Shown here in pieces: positions 16,155-24,249 of a stretch of DNA of 48,568 nt; position 1 is the stretch's first letter; every line of letters starts with the position of its first letter. The stretch comes from DASZGL01 sp035938875 (lineage in GTDB: Bacteria > Chloroflexota > Dormibacteria > Aeolococcales > Aeolococcaceae): NCBI GenBank assembly GCA_035938875.1, contig DASZGL010000027.1:1-48568 (forward strand), written 5' to 3'. The notes under the pieces are model-generated. The model saw only the letters and a program-made list of their open reading frames with translations, made no database searches and was not told where the DNA came from. Both the position numbers and the translations under genes were made by a program.

Positions 16155-16789
16155 CCGGTTGGAGCTGGGCGTTCCTCGGAGCCGCTGCCGTGCTCGCTGC
16201 CGGCGACTGGGCGGCGGTGGCCCGGGGCAGTCGCCGCTTGGAATACGCCTGCAAACCGGGGACGCTGCTCCTGCTCATCGCCGTCGCCGAGGCGGTCGAT
16301 CCCGCATCCGGCGCCGAGCGCGCGTGGTTCGTCGCGGCGCTCGGCCTGTCGCTCGCCGGCGACGTCCTGCTGATGCTCCCCGTCGACCTGTTCACCGGCG
16401 GGCTGGCGTCGTTCCTGCTTGCGCACATCGCCTACGTCGCCGGCTTCCGTGCTCGTGGCAGCAGCCTCGTCGCGCTGGCCGTCGCCTTCGTTGCGGTTGC
16501 GGCGCTGGCGATCGTCCCGGCGGCGCGGATCATCACCGCCCTGCGTCGCAGCAACCACGGCGACATGGTCGCGCCGGTTGCCGCCTATATCGCGGTGATC
16601 AGCGTGATGGGTGCGTCGGCGATCGCCTCGGGATCAGCGCTGGCCGGCGCCGGCGCGACTCTGTTCATGGTCTCCGACACGCTGATCGCCTGGGATCGCT
16701 TCGTGCGCCGGTTCCGAGGAGCGCGGCTGGCGGTCATCGTCACCTACCACGTGGGCCAGGCCGGCCTCGTCGTCTCCCTTGTCCGCTGA
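16151..16789 (+). CDS. YhhN family membrane protein (lysoplasmalogenase-like)
   Basis: 212 residues with about eight membrane helices (AFLGAAAVLAAGDWAAVA, LLLLIAVAEAVDP, WFVAALGLSLAGDVLLMLP, FLLAHIAYVAGF and more). The conserved polar residues within helices, the Asp of LSLAGDVLLML and of MVSDTLIAW, and the His of LLAHIAYVAGF, fit YhhN/TMEM86 proteins; animal members cleave the vinyl ether bond of lysoplasmalogens. The bacterial role is less clear. The GTG start overlaps the previous stop (GTGA). The 3' end lies under the C-terminal tail of the convergent ATP-grasp gene. Confidence 0.82.
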   Translation: MTGWSWAFLGAAAVLAAGDWAAVARGSRRLEYACKPGTLLLLIAVAEAVDPASGAERAWFVAALGLSLAGDVLLMLPVDLFTGGLASFLLAHIAYVAGFRARGSSLVALAVAFVAVAALAIVPAARIITALRRSNHGDMVAPVAAYIAVISVMGASAIASGSALAGAGATLFMVSDTLIAWDRFVRRFRGARLAVIVTYHVGQAGLVVSLVR

Positions 16790-18040
16790 GGTGATGTCGA
16801 CACGGAGCAGCGACTGGGCGCGGCGCAGCGCGGCTTCGACGTAAGCAGGCGTGTCGCCGCGGGCGGAGACGAAGCCGAGGTAGCGATCGCCCTCGGGAAG
16901 GGGCGTCACCGTCTCACCTGCGGGAATGGAGATGGTGACGCCAGTGATGCCGTCGACATCACGTGCTGCATCGACACCGTCGACCCCTTGCAGCACACCG
17001 CCCCGGTGGATGGGGATCATGAGCACGCCGCTGCCCCCCGGTATGAGACGCGGAGTCCCCAGCGGCAGTCCGCACGCCTGCCGGAGGATGACCTCCTCGA
17101 GCGACATGTCCGCCTGGGCTGCGTCATCGCCACCAAGGCGGATCGCCGCTGAACAGAGCCCGCCGATGGATCGTGCCGCGATCTCGATGAGAAACGCACG
17201 CTCGCCGGCGAGGCGCACCTCGGCGTGGATGGGACCGTGGTCGAGTCCGAGCGCTGCGACACCACGACGGACGGCGTCGACTGCGGCTTCCCTCAGAGGC
17301 GCGACAAGACGCGACGGCGTCACCAGCATGGTCTCCTCGAAGAAGGGTCCGACCAGCGGATCCGGTTTGTCGAAAACAGCCAGGACGTCGAGCCGGCCAT
17401 CACGCAACAGGCCCTCGACCGCCACCTCGACGCCGTCGACGTACGACTCGACGAGAAGCGGCTGCGCCCCGCCGTCACCGCAGATGGACCGCAGCAGCGT
17501 GCCGGTCCGCTCGATGGCCGCGGTCAGCGCTGCGATATTGTCGGCGCGGATGACCCCGCGACTGGCGGCAAGGTCCACCGGCTTGACGACACAGGGCAGC
17601 CCGACTGCGGCGACAGCAGCGGTGATCGCCGCGGTGTCGGCGTCGCTGCCGATCTCGACGAATCGTGGCTGGGTCACGGCGGCCGCGGCGAGACGGTGAC
17701 GCAGCAGACGCTTGTCCCGCGTCGCCGCCACCGCTTCGACCGAGTTGCGGCGCACGGTGCCGAGGGCAGCAGCAACGTGCGCCGCGGTGAGCACCGATGC
17801 CTCGTCGACTCCGACGACAGCTGCCACCGGCCATCGCGCGGCGAACTCGGTGGCCCGGAACGCCGACTCCTGGGGCCTGCCGAGGTCGAGGGTCAGCACC
17901 CTCCCATCCATGAGCCGCGCCAGCGTCGGAGCCTCGTTGGAAGCGACCACAGCCTCAAGCTCGAGCGCCGACGCGGCGCGGAGGAACGCGGCGGCGCGAT
18001 AGGTCTGCGTGGGCAGGATGAGCATGACCCGGTCAGGCAT
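16634..18040 (-). CDS. ATP-grasp domain protein
   Basis: 468 residues. N-terminal pre-ATP-grasp Rossmann part (MLILPTQTYRAAAFLRAA...), then the ATP-grasp fold at about 110-310: ATRDKRLLRHRL, LPCVVKPVDLAASRGVIR with the ATP-binding Lys, LVESYVDGVEVAVEGLL, HAEVRLAGERAFLIEIAARSIGGLC with the metal-binding Glu and Asn-equivalent site. Such enzymes ligate a carboxylate to an amine or thiol through an acyl-phosphate; the substrates are unknown. The last ~52 residues (after about 415) are highly polar and are read antisense to the YhhN gene, so the natural stop seems to have been lost. ATG at 18040 is divergent from the nfuA-like gene, 37 bases away. Confidence 0.85.
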   Translation of the reverse strand: MPDRVMLILPTQTYRAAAFLRAASALELEAVVASNEAPTLARLMDGRVLTLDLGRPQESAFRATEFAARWPVAAVVGVDEASVLTAAHVAAALGTVRRNSVEAVAATRDKRLLRHRLAAAAVTQPRFVEIGSDADTAAITAAVAAVGLPCVVKPVDLAASRGVIRADNIAALTAAIERTGTLLRSICGDGGAQPLLVESYVDGVEVAVEGLLRDGRLDVLAVFDKPDPLVGPFFEETMLVTPSRLVAPLREAAVDAVRRGVAALGLDHGPIHAEVRLAGERAFLIEIAARSIGGLCSAAIRLGGDDAAQADMSLEEVILRQACGLPLGTPRLIPGGSGVLMIPIHRGGVLQGVDGVDAARDVDGITGVTISIPAGETVTPLPEGDRYLGFVSARGDTPAYVEAALRRAQSLLRVDITSADKGDDEAGLAHVVGDDDRQPRSSEPAHEAIPGDQRVGDHEQSRAGAGQR

Positions 18041-18077
18041 GGAACCAGCCTACGCCGCCGGATCGCACGGACGTACC

Positions 18078-18671
18078 ATGACCCCCGTGAAGGAACCCAC
18101 CATCTCCGCGACCGAGTTCGCGCTGACCCGCATCGAGCAGGTCCGCGCCAATCGCAAGCAGCCCGACGCCGGCGTGCGCATCGCCATCACCGGACGGGAG
18201 AACGGCGCCTTCAGCTACGACCTCTCGCTGGTGGCGTCGGGGGAGGAGCGCCCCGGTGATGTCATCGTCGACGGTCCGAGTGGCGTCCGCTTCTCCATGC
18301 CGCTGACGTCGGTGCCCTACCTCGACGGCATAACCCTCGACGCCGACCCGTCGTCGGGTGCGCTCAACGTCGACAACCCGAATCCACTGTGGCTCGACGA
18401 GCTTGCCCTCGATGTCCAACGCCTCCTCGACGAGGAGATCAACCCCGCCGTGGCGATGCACGGTGGCCGCATCGACCTGCTCGACGTCAGCGACGGCGTC
18501 GCCTACATCCACATGGGCGGCGGCTGCCAGGGCTGCGGCATGGCCGAGGTGACCCTGGGGCAGGGCGTGCGCGTGGCGATCATGGATCGCTTTCCGCAGA
18601 TCAGCGAGGTCCGTGACACCACCGACCACGCCCAGGGCGCCAATCCCTACTACCAGGCGGCGAAGAAGTAG
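18078..18671 (+). CDS. nfuA: NfuA-like Fe-S biogenesis protein
   Basis: 197 residues. An N-terminal HesB/A-type-like domain (VRIAITGRENGAFSYDLSLV, with its Cys residues missing as in NfuA proteins) is followed by a NifU C-terminal domain: LLDEEINPAVAMHGGRIDLLDV and GGGCQGCGMAEVTL with the cluster-binding CxxC at Cys 150/153. NfuA carries a 4Fe-4S cluster at a dimer interface and hands it to apo-enzymes. ATG at 18078 is chosen; GTG at 18087 is possible. Five bases separate it from a radical SAM gene, an obvious candidate client for the cluster (inference). Confidence 0.9.
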   Translation: MTPVKEPTISATEFALTRIEQVRANRKQPDAGVRIAITGRENGAFSYDLSLVASGEERPGDVIVDGPSGVRFSMPLTSVPYLDGITLDADPSSGALNVDNPNPLWLDELALDVQRLLDEEINPAVAMHGGRIDLLDVSDGVAYIHMGGGCQGCGMAEVTLGQGVRVAIMDRFPQISEVRDTTDHAQGANPYYQAAKK

Positions 18672-18676
18672 CCTCG

Positions 18677-20059
18677 GTGCGGGTCCTCCTGGTCTCCACC
18701 TACGAGCTGGGCCACCAGCCGCTCCACCTCGCCTCGACGGCGGCTCATCTGGGCCGCGCCGGCCATGAGGTCATCACCCGCGACACCAGTGTCGAGCCGC
18801 TCGACGACGACGCCATCGACTGGGCGGAGATGATCGCTGTCGCGGTGCCCATGCACACGGCGATGCGACTGGCCATCCCGGTGGTGCAGCGGGTGCGCGT
18901 GCGCCGCGGTGATTCGGTCACAGTTGTCCTATACGGATTGTACGCCCCGCTCTGCCGCGACACCCTGGGCGGCGCCGTCGATCATCGCATCGGTGGCGAG
19001 TTCGAGGAGGAGCTGGTGGCCGTGGCCTCGGGCGCGCGGCGGTCGCGCGACGTCGTCCTCGATCGCCTGCAGTTCGCCACACCAAGGCGCCAGGGGCTGC
19101 CCCCGCTGGAACGGTATGCGCGGCTCGTCGTCGACGGCGAGGAGCGTCTCGCCGGCTATGTCGAGGCCAGCCGCGGCTGCGTCCACCGCTGCCGCCACTG
19201 TCCGGTGCCCGCGGTGTACGACGGCCGGATCCGCATCGTTCAGGTGGCGACCCTGGTCGTCGACGTCGCCGCGCTTCGCGACCAGGGTGCCCGCCACATC
19301 ACCTTCGGCGATCCCGACTTCCTCAACGCCGTACCCCATGCGCTGGCGACGGTGCGGGCGGTGCACGGCGCCTTCAGCGACCTCACCTTCGACATCACCA
19401 CCAAGGTGGAGCACGTCATCGAGCACGCGGACGTCTTCGCCGAGTTGCGCGACTGCGGGCTGTTGTTCGTCACCTCGGCGGTGGAGTCGATGAGCGGCGA
19501 GGTGCTGCGCATCCTCGACAAGGGACACACGCCTGGCGATGCCGACAAAGCGGTTCACCTGCTGCGCTCCCTCGGCATCGCCTTGCGACCGTCACTGCTT
19601 CCCTTCACACCGTGGAGCGATGTCGCCGACTACCTCGACATCATCGACTTCATCGACGGCAACGACCTGGAGGACGCCGTCGACCCGGTGCAGCTGAGCA
19701 TCCGGCTGCTGGTTCCCGACGGCTCGCTGCTCCTGCAGCGCGCCGAGATGCGTCGGCACCTGGACGGCTACGACCCGGCGACGCTGAGCTGGCGCTGGCG
19801 CCACCCGAATGCGGCCGTGGACGCCCTCGCTGAGCGCGTGGCCGCTCTGGTCGCCGGCGATGTCGATGCCGGCGTCGAGGCCTCCCTGAGCCATCGACGC
19901 ATCCGCGACCTCGCTGCGCTCGCGGCCGCCGATGCGGGCATCACCTGGCAGCCGACGACGCGGCCATCATCGGCGCGCGCTGGGGCCGGACCTCGGCTGA
20001 GCGAGCCGTGGTTCTGCTGCGCCGAGCCGACGACCCGGCAGCTCACCGCTGTCGGCTAG
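18677..20059 (+). CDS. CCAEP-tail radical SAM protein (Cys form of the CUAEP/CCAEP family)
   Basis: 460 residues. The N-terminal ~100 residues resemble a cobalamin-binding-like Rossmann fold (VLLVSTYELGHQP, then VVLYGLYAPLCRD). The radical SAM core begins at EASRGCVHRCRHCPVP with cluster Cys 168/172/175 and continues with ITFGDPDFLNA. Near the end sits WFCCAEP, Cys 447/448, nine residues before the C-terminus. Proteins with this tail are known as CUAEP/CCAEP-tail radical SAM (seleno)proteins; in some the second Cys is selenocysteine. Here it is an ordinary TGC. No function is known to me. GTG start, directly after the Fe-S carrier gene and 10 bases before the DUF169 gene. Confidence 0.85.
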   Translation: MRVLLVSTYELGHQPLHLASTAAHLGRAGHEVITRDTSVEPLDDDAIDWAEMIAVAVPMHTAMRLAIPVVQRVRVRRGDSVTVVLYGLYAPLCRDTLGGAVDHRIGGEFEEELVAVASGARRSRDVVLDRLQFATPRRQGLPPLERYARLVVDGEERLAGYVEASRGCVHRCRHCPVPAVYDGRIRIVQVATLVVDVAALRDQGARHITFGDPDFLNAVPHALATVRAVHGAFSDLTFDITTKVEHVIEHADVFAELRDCGLLFVTSAVESMSGEVLRILDKGHTPGDADKAVHLLRSLGIALRPSLLPFTPWSDVADYLDIIDFIDGNDLEDAVDPVQLSIRLLVPDGSLLLQRAEMRRHLDGYDPATLSWRWRHPNAAVDALAERVAALVAGDVDAGVEASLSHRRIRDLAALAAADAGITWQPTTRPSSARAGAGPRLSEPWFCCAEPTTRQLTAVG

Positions 20060-20069
20060 CGTTGGTGCG

Positions 20070-20765
20070 GTGACGACCCAGCGACTCGCCGATCTGTTCG
20101 CGGCCACCTGGCCCGACCGCCCCTCCGCGGTGGGATTCGCCCGCGTCGACAAGATCCCTCCGGGGGTCGCCGAGTGGCAGCACCCGAGCACCTCCGCGTG
20201 CCAGTTCTGGCGTGAGGGGACGCGGCGGCTCTTCGCCGCCGGGGCCGCGCACGGGGAGTGCCCCGTGGGCCGGATGACGCAGGGTTTCCCAGTCGACATT
20301 GCCGCTGATGGTGGCGTCATCACGCTCATGGCGGAGATCGGCTACATCGATCACTTCGAGCTCGATCACCTGGCCACGCTGCCCCAGGGCCACGCCGCCA
20401 TCGTCTACGGACCACTCGCCGTTTTCCCCGTCGACCCCGAGGCTGTGTTGGTCTTCGCCGATGCCAGCCAGCTGATGCTCATCTCCGAGGCGCTGGGTAC
20501 CGCCCGCCTCGACGGAGCAGGCCTCGCCCTCGGCGGCCGGCCGACCTGCGTCGCCATCCCGCGGGCGATCAGCTATGCGACCGTCCAGGGCTCGCTGGCG
20601 TGCGTCGGCGCCCGCGTCTACGCCGACCTCGAGCCGGGCGAGATGCTGGTGGTCATACCCGCAGGCCGCGTCGATGAGCTGGCCGACGGGCTGGAGCGGC
20701 TGCTCCCCGCCAACAGACAGCTCGAGGAGCTGCACACGGCGGTGCGCGCACGCATTCGCGGCTGA
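20070..20765 (+). CDS. DUF169 family protein
   Basis: 231 residues. The pattern SACQFWREGTRRLFAAGAAHGECPVGRMTQGF carries two Cys residues in the first third, then GPLAVFPVDPEAVLVFADASQLMLI, and GRPTCVAIPRAISYATVQGSLACVGARVYADLEPGEMLVVIP; this arrangement is what I know as DUF169. The conserved Cys suggest a metal or cluster site, but the role is unknown. GTG start 10 bases after the radical SAM gene; its TGA shares bases with the ligase ATG (TGATG). In other genomes DUF169 genes are frequent in anaerobes, so pairing with radical SAM and an Fe-S carrier is suggestive. Confidence 0.8.
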   Translation: MTTQRLADLFAATWPDRPSAVGFARVDKIPPGVAEWQHPSTSACQFWREGTRRLFAAGAAHGECPVGRMTQGFPVDIAADGGVITLMAEIGYIDHFELDHLATLPQGHAAIVYGPLAVFPVDPEAVLVFADASQLMLISEALGTARLDGAGLALGGRPTCVAIPRAISYATVQGSLACVGARVYADLEPGEMLVVIPAGRVDELADGLERLLPANRQLEELHTAVRARIRG

Positions 20766-21796
20766 TGCTGACACCGCCGATCCTGCCGATGCTGGCCAAG
20801 GCGCAGAACGACATCCCCCGGGGCGACGGCTGGCTCTACGAACCCAAGTGGGACGGTTTTCGCGCCATCGTCTTCGTCGGCGGCGACCAGATCCACATCG
20901 GCAGTCGCAAAGGCCAGCCGCTGCAGCGCTACTTTCCCGAACTCCTCCCCCACATCACCGCTGCATTGGATCAGCCGTGTGTTGTCGACGGGGAGATCGT
21001 CGTCCCGTCGGCGAAGGGCCTCGACTTCGACGCCCTGCAGCAGCGCATTCATCCCGCGGCATCACGTGTCGCTATGCTCGCCGAGGCGACACCCGCGCAC
21101 CTGATTCTCTTCGACATCCTCGCGCTCGGTGAGCGTGACCTCCGTGACGAGCGGCTCGACACACGGCGAGAAACGCTCGAGCAGGTGCTGCGCGGCAACG
21201 ACAGCATCGCGCTGACTCCACAGACCGACGACGCCGACACCGCGCAGATGTGGTTCACGCGTTATGAGGGTGCTGGGCTCGACGGAGTCGTTGCCAAGCG
21301 CGCCGACCAACGCTACCGCTCCGACCAGCGGGTCATGATCAAGGTCAAGCATCTGCGCACAGTCGACTGCGTCGTCGGCGGATACCGCGTTCACAAGGAC
21401 GGCAAGGGGGTCGGCTCTCTGCTCCTCGGCCTGTACACCGAGGACGCCGTGCTTCACTTCGTCGGGCACACGTCGTCGTTCGACGCCGCCGAACGCCGGG
21501 CCCTGCTCGACAGGCTGCGCCCCCTCGAGGGCGGCACCAGTTACGGCGAGGGGCGCACTCCCGGCGGTCCCAGCCGCTGGACCGGGAGCAAGGACCTCTC
21601 CTGGGTGCCCCTGCGTCCCGAGCTGGTCTGCGAGGTGCAGTTCGACCATCTCCAGGGGACGCGCTTCCGCCATGCGTCGCGCCTGCTGCGCTGGCGCCCG
21701 GACAAGGCGCCGAGCGCGTGCACCTTCGACCAGCTGGAGCCACCCGCCCCCTTCGACCTCGCCGACGTCCTTGCCACGGAGGCAGCTTCGGGCTGA
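20765..21796 (+). CDS. ATP-dependent DNA ligase (LigC/LigD ligase-domain type)
   Basis: 343 residues. Motif I EPKWDGFR with the AMP-accepting Lys 28, motif III near VVDGEIVV, motif IV LDGVVAKRAD, motif V VMIKVKHLRTVDCVVGG, then an OB-fold with WVPLRPELVCEVQFDH. It seals nicks using ATP through ligase-AMP and DNA-AMP. The size fits the stand-alone ligases related to the LigD ligase domain that act in repair; no Ku or polymerase/nuclease module is in the window. It overlaps the DUF169 stop by one base, though a functional link between the two is doubtful. Confidence 0.92.
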   Translation: MLTPPILPMLAKAQNDIPRGDGWLYEPKWDGFRAIVFVGGDQIHIGSRKGQPLQRYFPELLPHITAALDQPCVVDGEIVVPSAKGLDFDALQQRIHPAASRVAMLAEATPAHLILFDILALGERDLRDERLDTRRETLEQVLRGNDSIALTPQTDDADTAQMWFTRYEGAGLDGVVAKRADQRYRSDQRVMIKVKHLRTVDCVVGGYRVHKDGKGVGSLLLGLYTEDAVLHFVGHTSSFDAAERRALLDRLRPLEGGTSYGEGRTPGGPSRWTGSKDLSWVPLRPELVCEVQFDHLQGTRFRHASRLLRWRPDKAPSACTFDQLEPPAPFDLADVLATEAASG

Positions 21797-22010
21797 CCGC
21801 CGGCGAGGCAGCGATCGCAGTCCCGAACGCGCCGCGCGGGGCCCTCGGCGACCGTCATGCCCGTGGCCGCCCGCTCGCACTGTCGTTGCCTCCGTGTCAC
21901 GGAAGCCCGAGTGATCTCGCCTAGGATCGAAGGGGCGCCAGATCGAGCGCAATACAGGTCGAGCAGCTGGCGGGACGCCGGGCTCGGTCAACACAGGACG
22001 GACACCGGCG
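21797..22010. other. Longest intergenic gap
   Basis: 214 bases between the ligase and cpaF. No tRNA-like fold or coding frame seen. It contains a 13-base palindrome (21891-21903) and a TAGGAT that could be a -10 box (21922-21927) for cpaF. Confidence 0.5.
21891..21903. promoter_or_regulatory. Palindrome upstream of cpaF, possible operator
   Basis: TCCGTGTCACGGA, a perfect 6-1-6 inverted repeat, about 20 bases upstream of the TAGGAT -10-like element. The position suits a regulator site, but such short GC-rich palindromes also occur by chance. Confidence 0.25.
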
Positions 22011-23465
22011 ATGTCGCTTCTCGACCGCACCCAGGCACTTCGGCGACCCGCCGAGGCCGCTCCGGGGCCGCCACCGGGCCAGGGCGTCCCCGACGAAGCG
22101 GGGGCCGCCTCCCCACCCGGGCCTCCGGGCGGCGGTGACATCCTTGCTCGGCGCCGGGCTCTACTCACCCAGGGCACGTCGACCCGCGCCGCCGGCCTGA
22201 TCAAGCAGTACGAGGAGCTTCGCGAGCGCATCCAGGCGCGCATTCCCGACCTGGTCGACGCCGAGACGGCGTCTGCCCAGGACATCGCCGGGGCCGTGGG
22301 CAGCATCCTCACCGAGCTGGCCCAGCAGCGCCGCATCGTGATCCCGTCGCAGGACCGCAAGCAGCTGGTCGACTCGATCATCGACGACGTCCTCGGCTTG
22401 GGCCCGCTGGAGGCGCTGCTCAAGGACGACAGGGTCAGCGACATCATGATCAACAGCCCGGATCGCGTCTACGTGGAGCGCGACGGCAAGGTGGTCCGCA
22501 GCCCTGTTCACTTCGGCAGCGTGGAGCACCTGATGCGCGTCATAGACCGCATCGTCACCAAGGTGGGCCGGCGCGTCGACGAATCGCAGCCCATGGTCGA
22601 CGCACGACTGGAGAACGGCGCCCGCGTCAATGTCATCATCCCCCCACTGGCGCTCAGCGGTCCGACACTGACCATCCGCAAGTTCGCCACTGACCCGCTG
22701 CAGATCGACGACCTGCTGCGCTTCGGCACGGTGACACAGGAAATGGTCGACTTCCTCGGTGCCTGCGTCCGCGCCAGGCTGAACGTCGTCGTCAGCGGCG
22801 GTGGCTCGTCGGGAAAGACGACGACGCTCAACATCCTCAGCTCCTTCATCCCCGACGACGAACGCATTCTCACCATCGAGGACGCCGCCGAATTGCAGCT
22901 GCGGCAGCGTCACGTCGTGCCCCTGGAGTCACGCCCCGCGAACATCGAGGGACGCGGCCGGGTGAGCATCCGCGACCTGGTGGTCAACGCACTGCGCATG
23001 CGTCCCGACCGTATCGTCGTCGGTGAGTGCCGTGGACCCGAGGCGCTGGACATGCTCCAGGCGATGAACACCGGTCACGACGGGTCGCTGACCACCATGC
23101 ACGCCAACGGTCCCAGCGACGCGGTTGCCCGCCTCGAGGTGATGATCCTCATGGCCGGCAACGACCTCCCCTCCAAAGCGATCCGTGAGCAGATCGGCTC
23201 AGCGGTCCACCTCTTCGTCCATCACAACCGGTTGCGCGACGGCTCGCGCAAGATCGTCAGCATCTCCGAGGTGCTCGGTTTCGACGGCCAGCACGTCAAC
23301 CTGCAGGAGATCTTCCACTTCAAGCAGCTTGGTGTTGATGACGCCGGTGTCGTCTACGGGCAGCTGGGCGCGACCGGAGTGCTTCCCCACTGCCTCGAGC
23401 TGCTCGACGCGGCTGGGCAACACGTCGACCCGGCCATCTTCACCCGGGTCGAAGCGCCCGTCTGA
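22011..23465 (+). CDS. cpaF: CpaF/TadA-type secretion ATPase
   Basis: 484 residues. A Pro/Gly-rich N-terminal linker, then IIDDVLGLGPLEALLKDDRVSDIMINSPDRVYVERDGKV, the N-terminal domain hallmark of CpaF, then GARVNVIIPPLALSGPTLTIRKF, Walker A GGGSSGKTT (Lys 269), the Asp box ILTIEDAAELQL, Walker B region RPDRIVVGECRGPEALDMLQAMNTGHDGSLTTMHAN with the His box. It is a hexameric motor for Tad/Flp-type pilus assembly or type II-like secretion. No TadB, TadC, pilin or prepilin peptidase gene is nearby, so it is an orphan here. The ATG lies after a weak GGACGG ribosome site. Confidence 0.93.
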   Translation: MSLLDRTQALRRPAEAAPGPPPGQGVPDEAGAASPPGPPGGGDILARRRALLTQGTSTRAAGLIKQYEELRERIQARIPDLVDAETASAQDIAGAVGSILTELAQQRRIVIPSQDRKQLVDSIIDDVLGLGPLEALLKDDRVSDIMINSPDRVYVERDGKVVRSPVHFGSVEHLMRVIDRIVTKVGRRVDESQPMVDARLENGARVNVIIPPLALSGPTLTIRKFATDPLQIDDLLRFGTVTQEMVDFLGACVRARLNVVVSGGGSSGKTTTLNILSSFIPDDERILTIEDAAELQLRQRHVVPLESRPANIEGRGRVSIRDLVVNALRMRPDRIVVGECRGPEALDMLQAMNTGHDGSLTTMHANGPSDAVARLEVMILMAGNDLPSKAIREQIGSAVHLFVHHNRLRDGSRKIVSISEVLGFDGQHVNLQEIFHFKQLGVDDAGVVYGQLGATGVLPHCLELLDAAGQHVDPAIFTRVEAPV

Positions 23466-24180
23466 ACGCCGCCCAGTCCGGCGCCGGCAGCTCCACTGCC
23501 CGGCGCAGCCGGCGCAGGTATTCGCTGCGAGAGATCTCCACAGCCCCAAGGGTGCGCAGGTGCGGCGTCGCCCATTGCACATCGAGCAGCCGCCCCGCCC
23601 GGCTCGCGGCCGCGGCGTCGCCGTGCGGCGAGGTGAGCACGCCGACGAGCTCGAGCAGCGCGACCTTCGATGCATCGCGAGCGCGATGGAACATCGACTC
23701 CCCGGCGAAGAACCCGCCGATGGCAACGCCGTACAGCCCGCCCGCGAGACTGCCGTCCTCACGCGACCACGCCTCGATGGAGTGAGCCGAGCCCAACTCG
23801 TGCAGCCGGCAGTAGGCGGCGGTGATCGCCGGCGTGATCCATCCCTGCGGCCGGCGCGGATCGGCGCAGCCGGCGACGATGTCAGCGAATGCGCTGTCGA
23901 CACGCACGTCGAAACGCGACCGAGCCCGGCGCAGCGATCGGCTGATCCGAAGACCTTCGAACGGCAGGATGGCGCGCGGGTCGGGTGACCACCACGCCAT
24001 CGGCCCTCGGCCGACAGGCATGGGAAAGATCCCGTTGCGATAGGCGTCGAGCAGCGTTGCCGCCTCGAGGTCGGCGCCCACGGCAACCAGACCATCGGCG
24101 TCCGCGCCTTCCGCCGGCGGCAGGATCCACGATGACTGCTCGAGGGGATTGCGACTTTCCTCGACCCCGTCCGCGATCAC
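23440..24180 (-). CDS. aat: Leucyl/phenylalanyl-tRNA--protein transferase
   Basis: 246 residues, normal for Aat. Family blocks are complete: SSWILPPAEGADADGLVAVGADLEAATLLDAYRNGIFPMP, MAWWSPDPRAILPFEGLRISRSLRR, GWITPAITAAYCRLHELGSAHSIEAW, GGLYGVAIGGFFAGESMFHRARDASKVAL and LLDVQWATPHLRTLGAVEISR. It moves Leu or Phe from charged tRNA to proteins with N-terminal Arg or Lys, marking them for ClpSAP degradation (N-end rule). GTG at 24180 is the best start; no ATG lies near. The 3' end overlaps cpaF by 26 bases in a convergent arrangement. Confidence 0.93.
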   Translation of the reverse strand: MIADGVEESRNPLEQSSWILPPAEGADADGLVAVGADLEAATLLDAYRNGIFPMPVGRGPMAWWSPDPRAILPFEGLRISRSLRRARSRFDVRVDSAFADIVAGCADPRRPQGWITPAITAAYCRLHELGSAHSIEAWSREDGSLAGGLYGVAIGGFFAGESMFHRARDASKVALLELVGVLTSPHGDAAAASRAGRLLDVQWATPHLRTLGAVEISRSEYLRRLRRAVELPAPDWAAFRRALRPG

Positions 24181-24249
24181 GGCGTCCAGTATGCTGGTCG
24201 GCCGCGAGCGGGTCGTGCGTCCTGACGTGCGAATGAGCGAGGGAGTATT

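Noticed and set aside
20009..20029. A second selenocysteine in the CCAEP radical SAM tail
   Set aside because: Both positions are TGC (Cys) here, so this copy is the Cys form and needs no Sec insertion.
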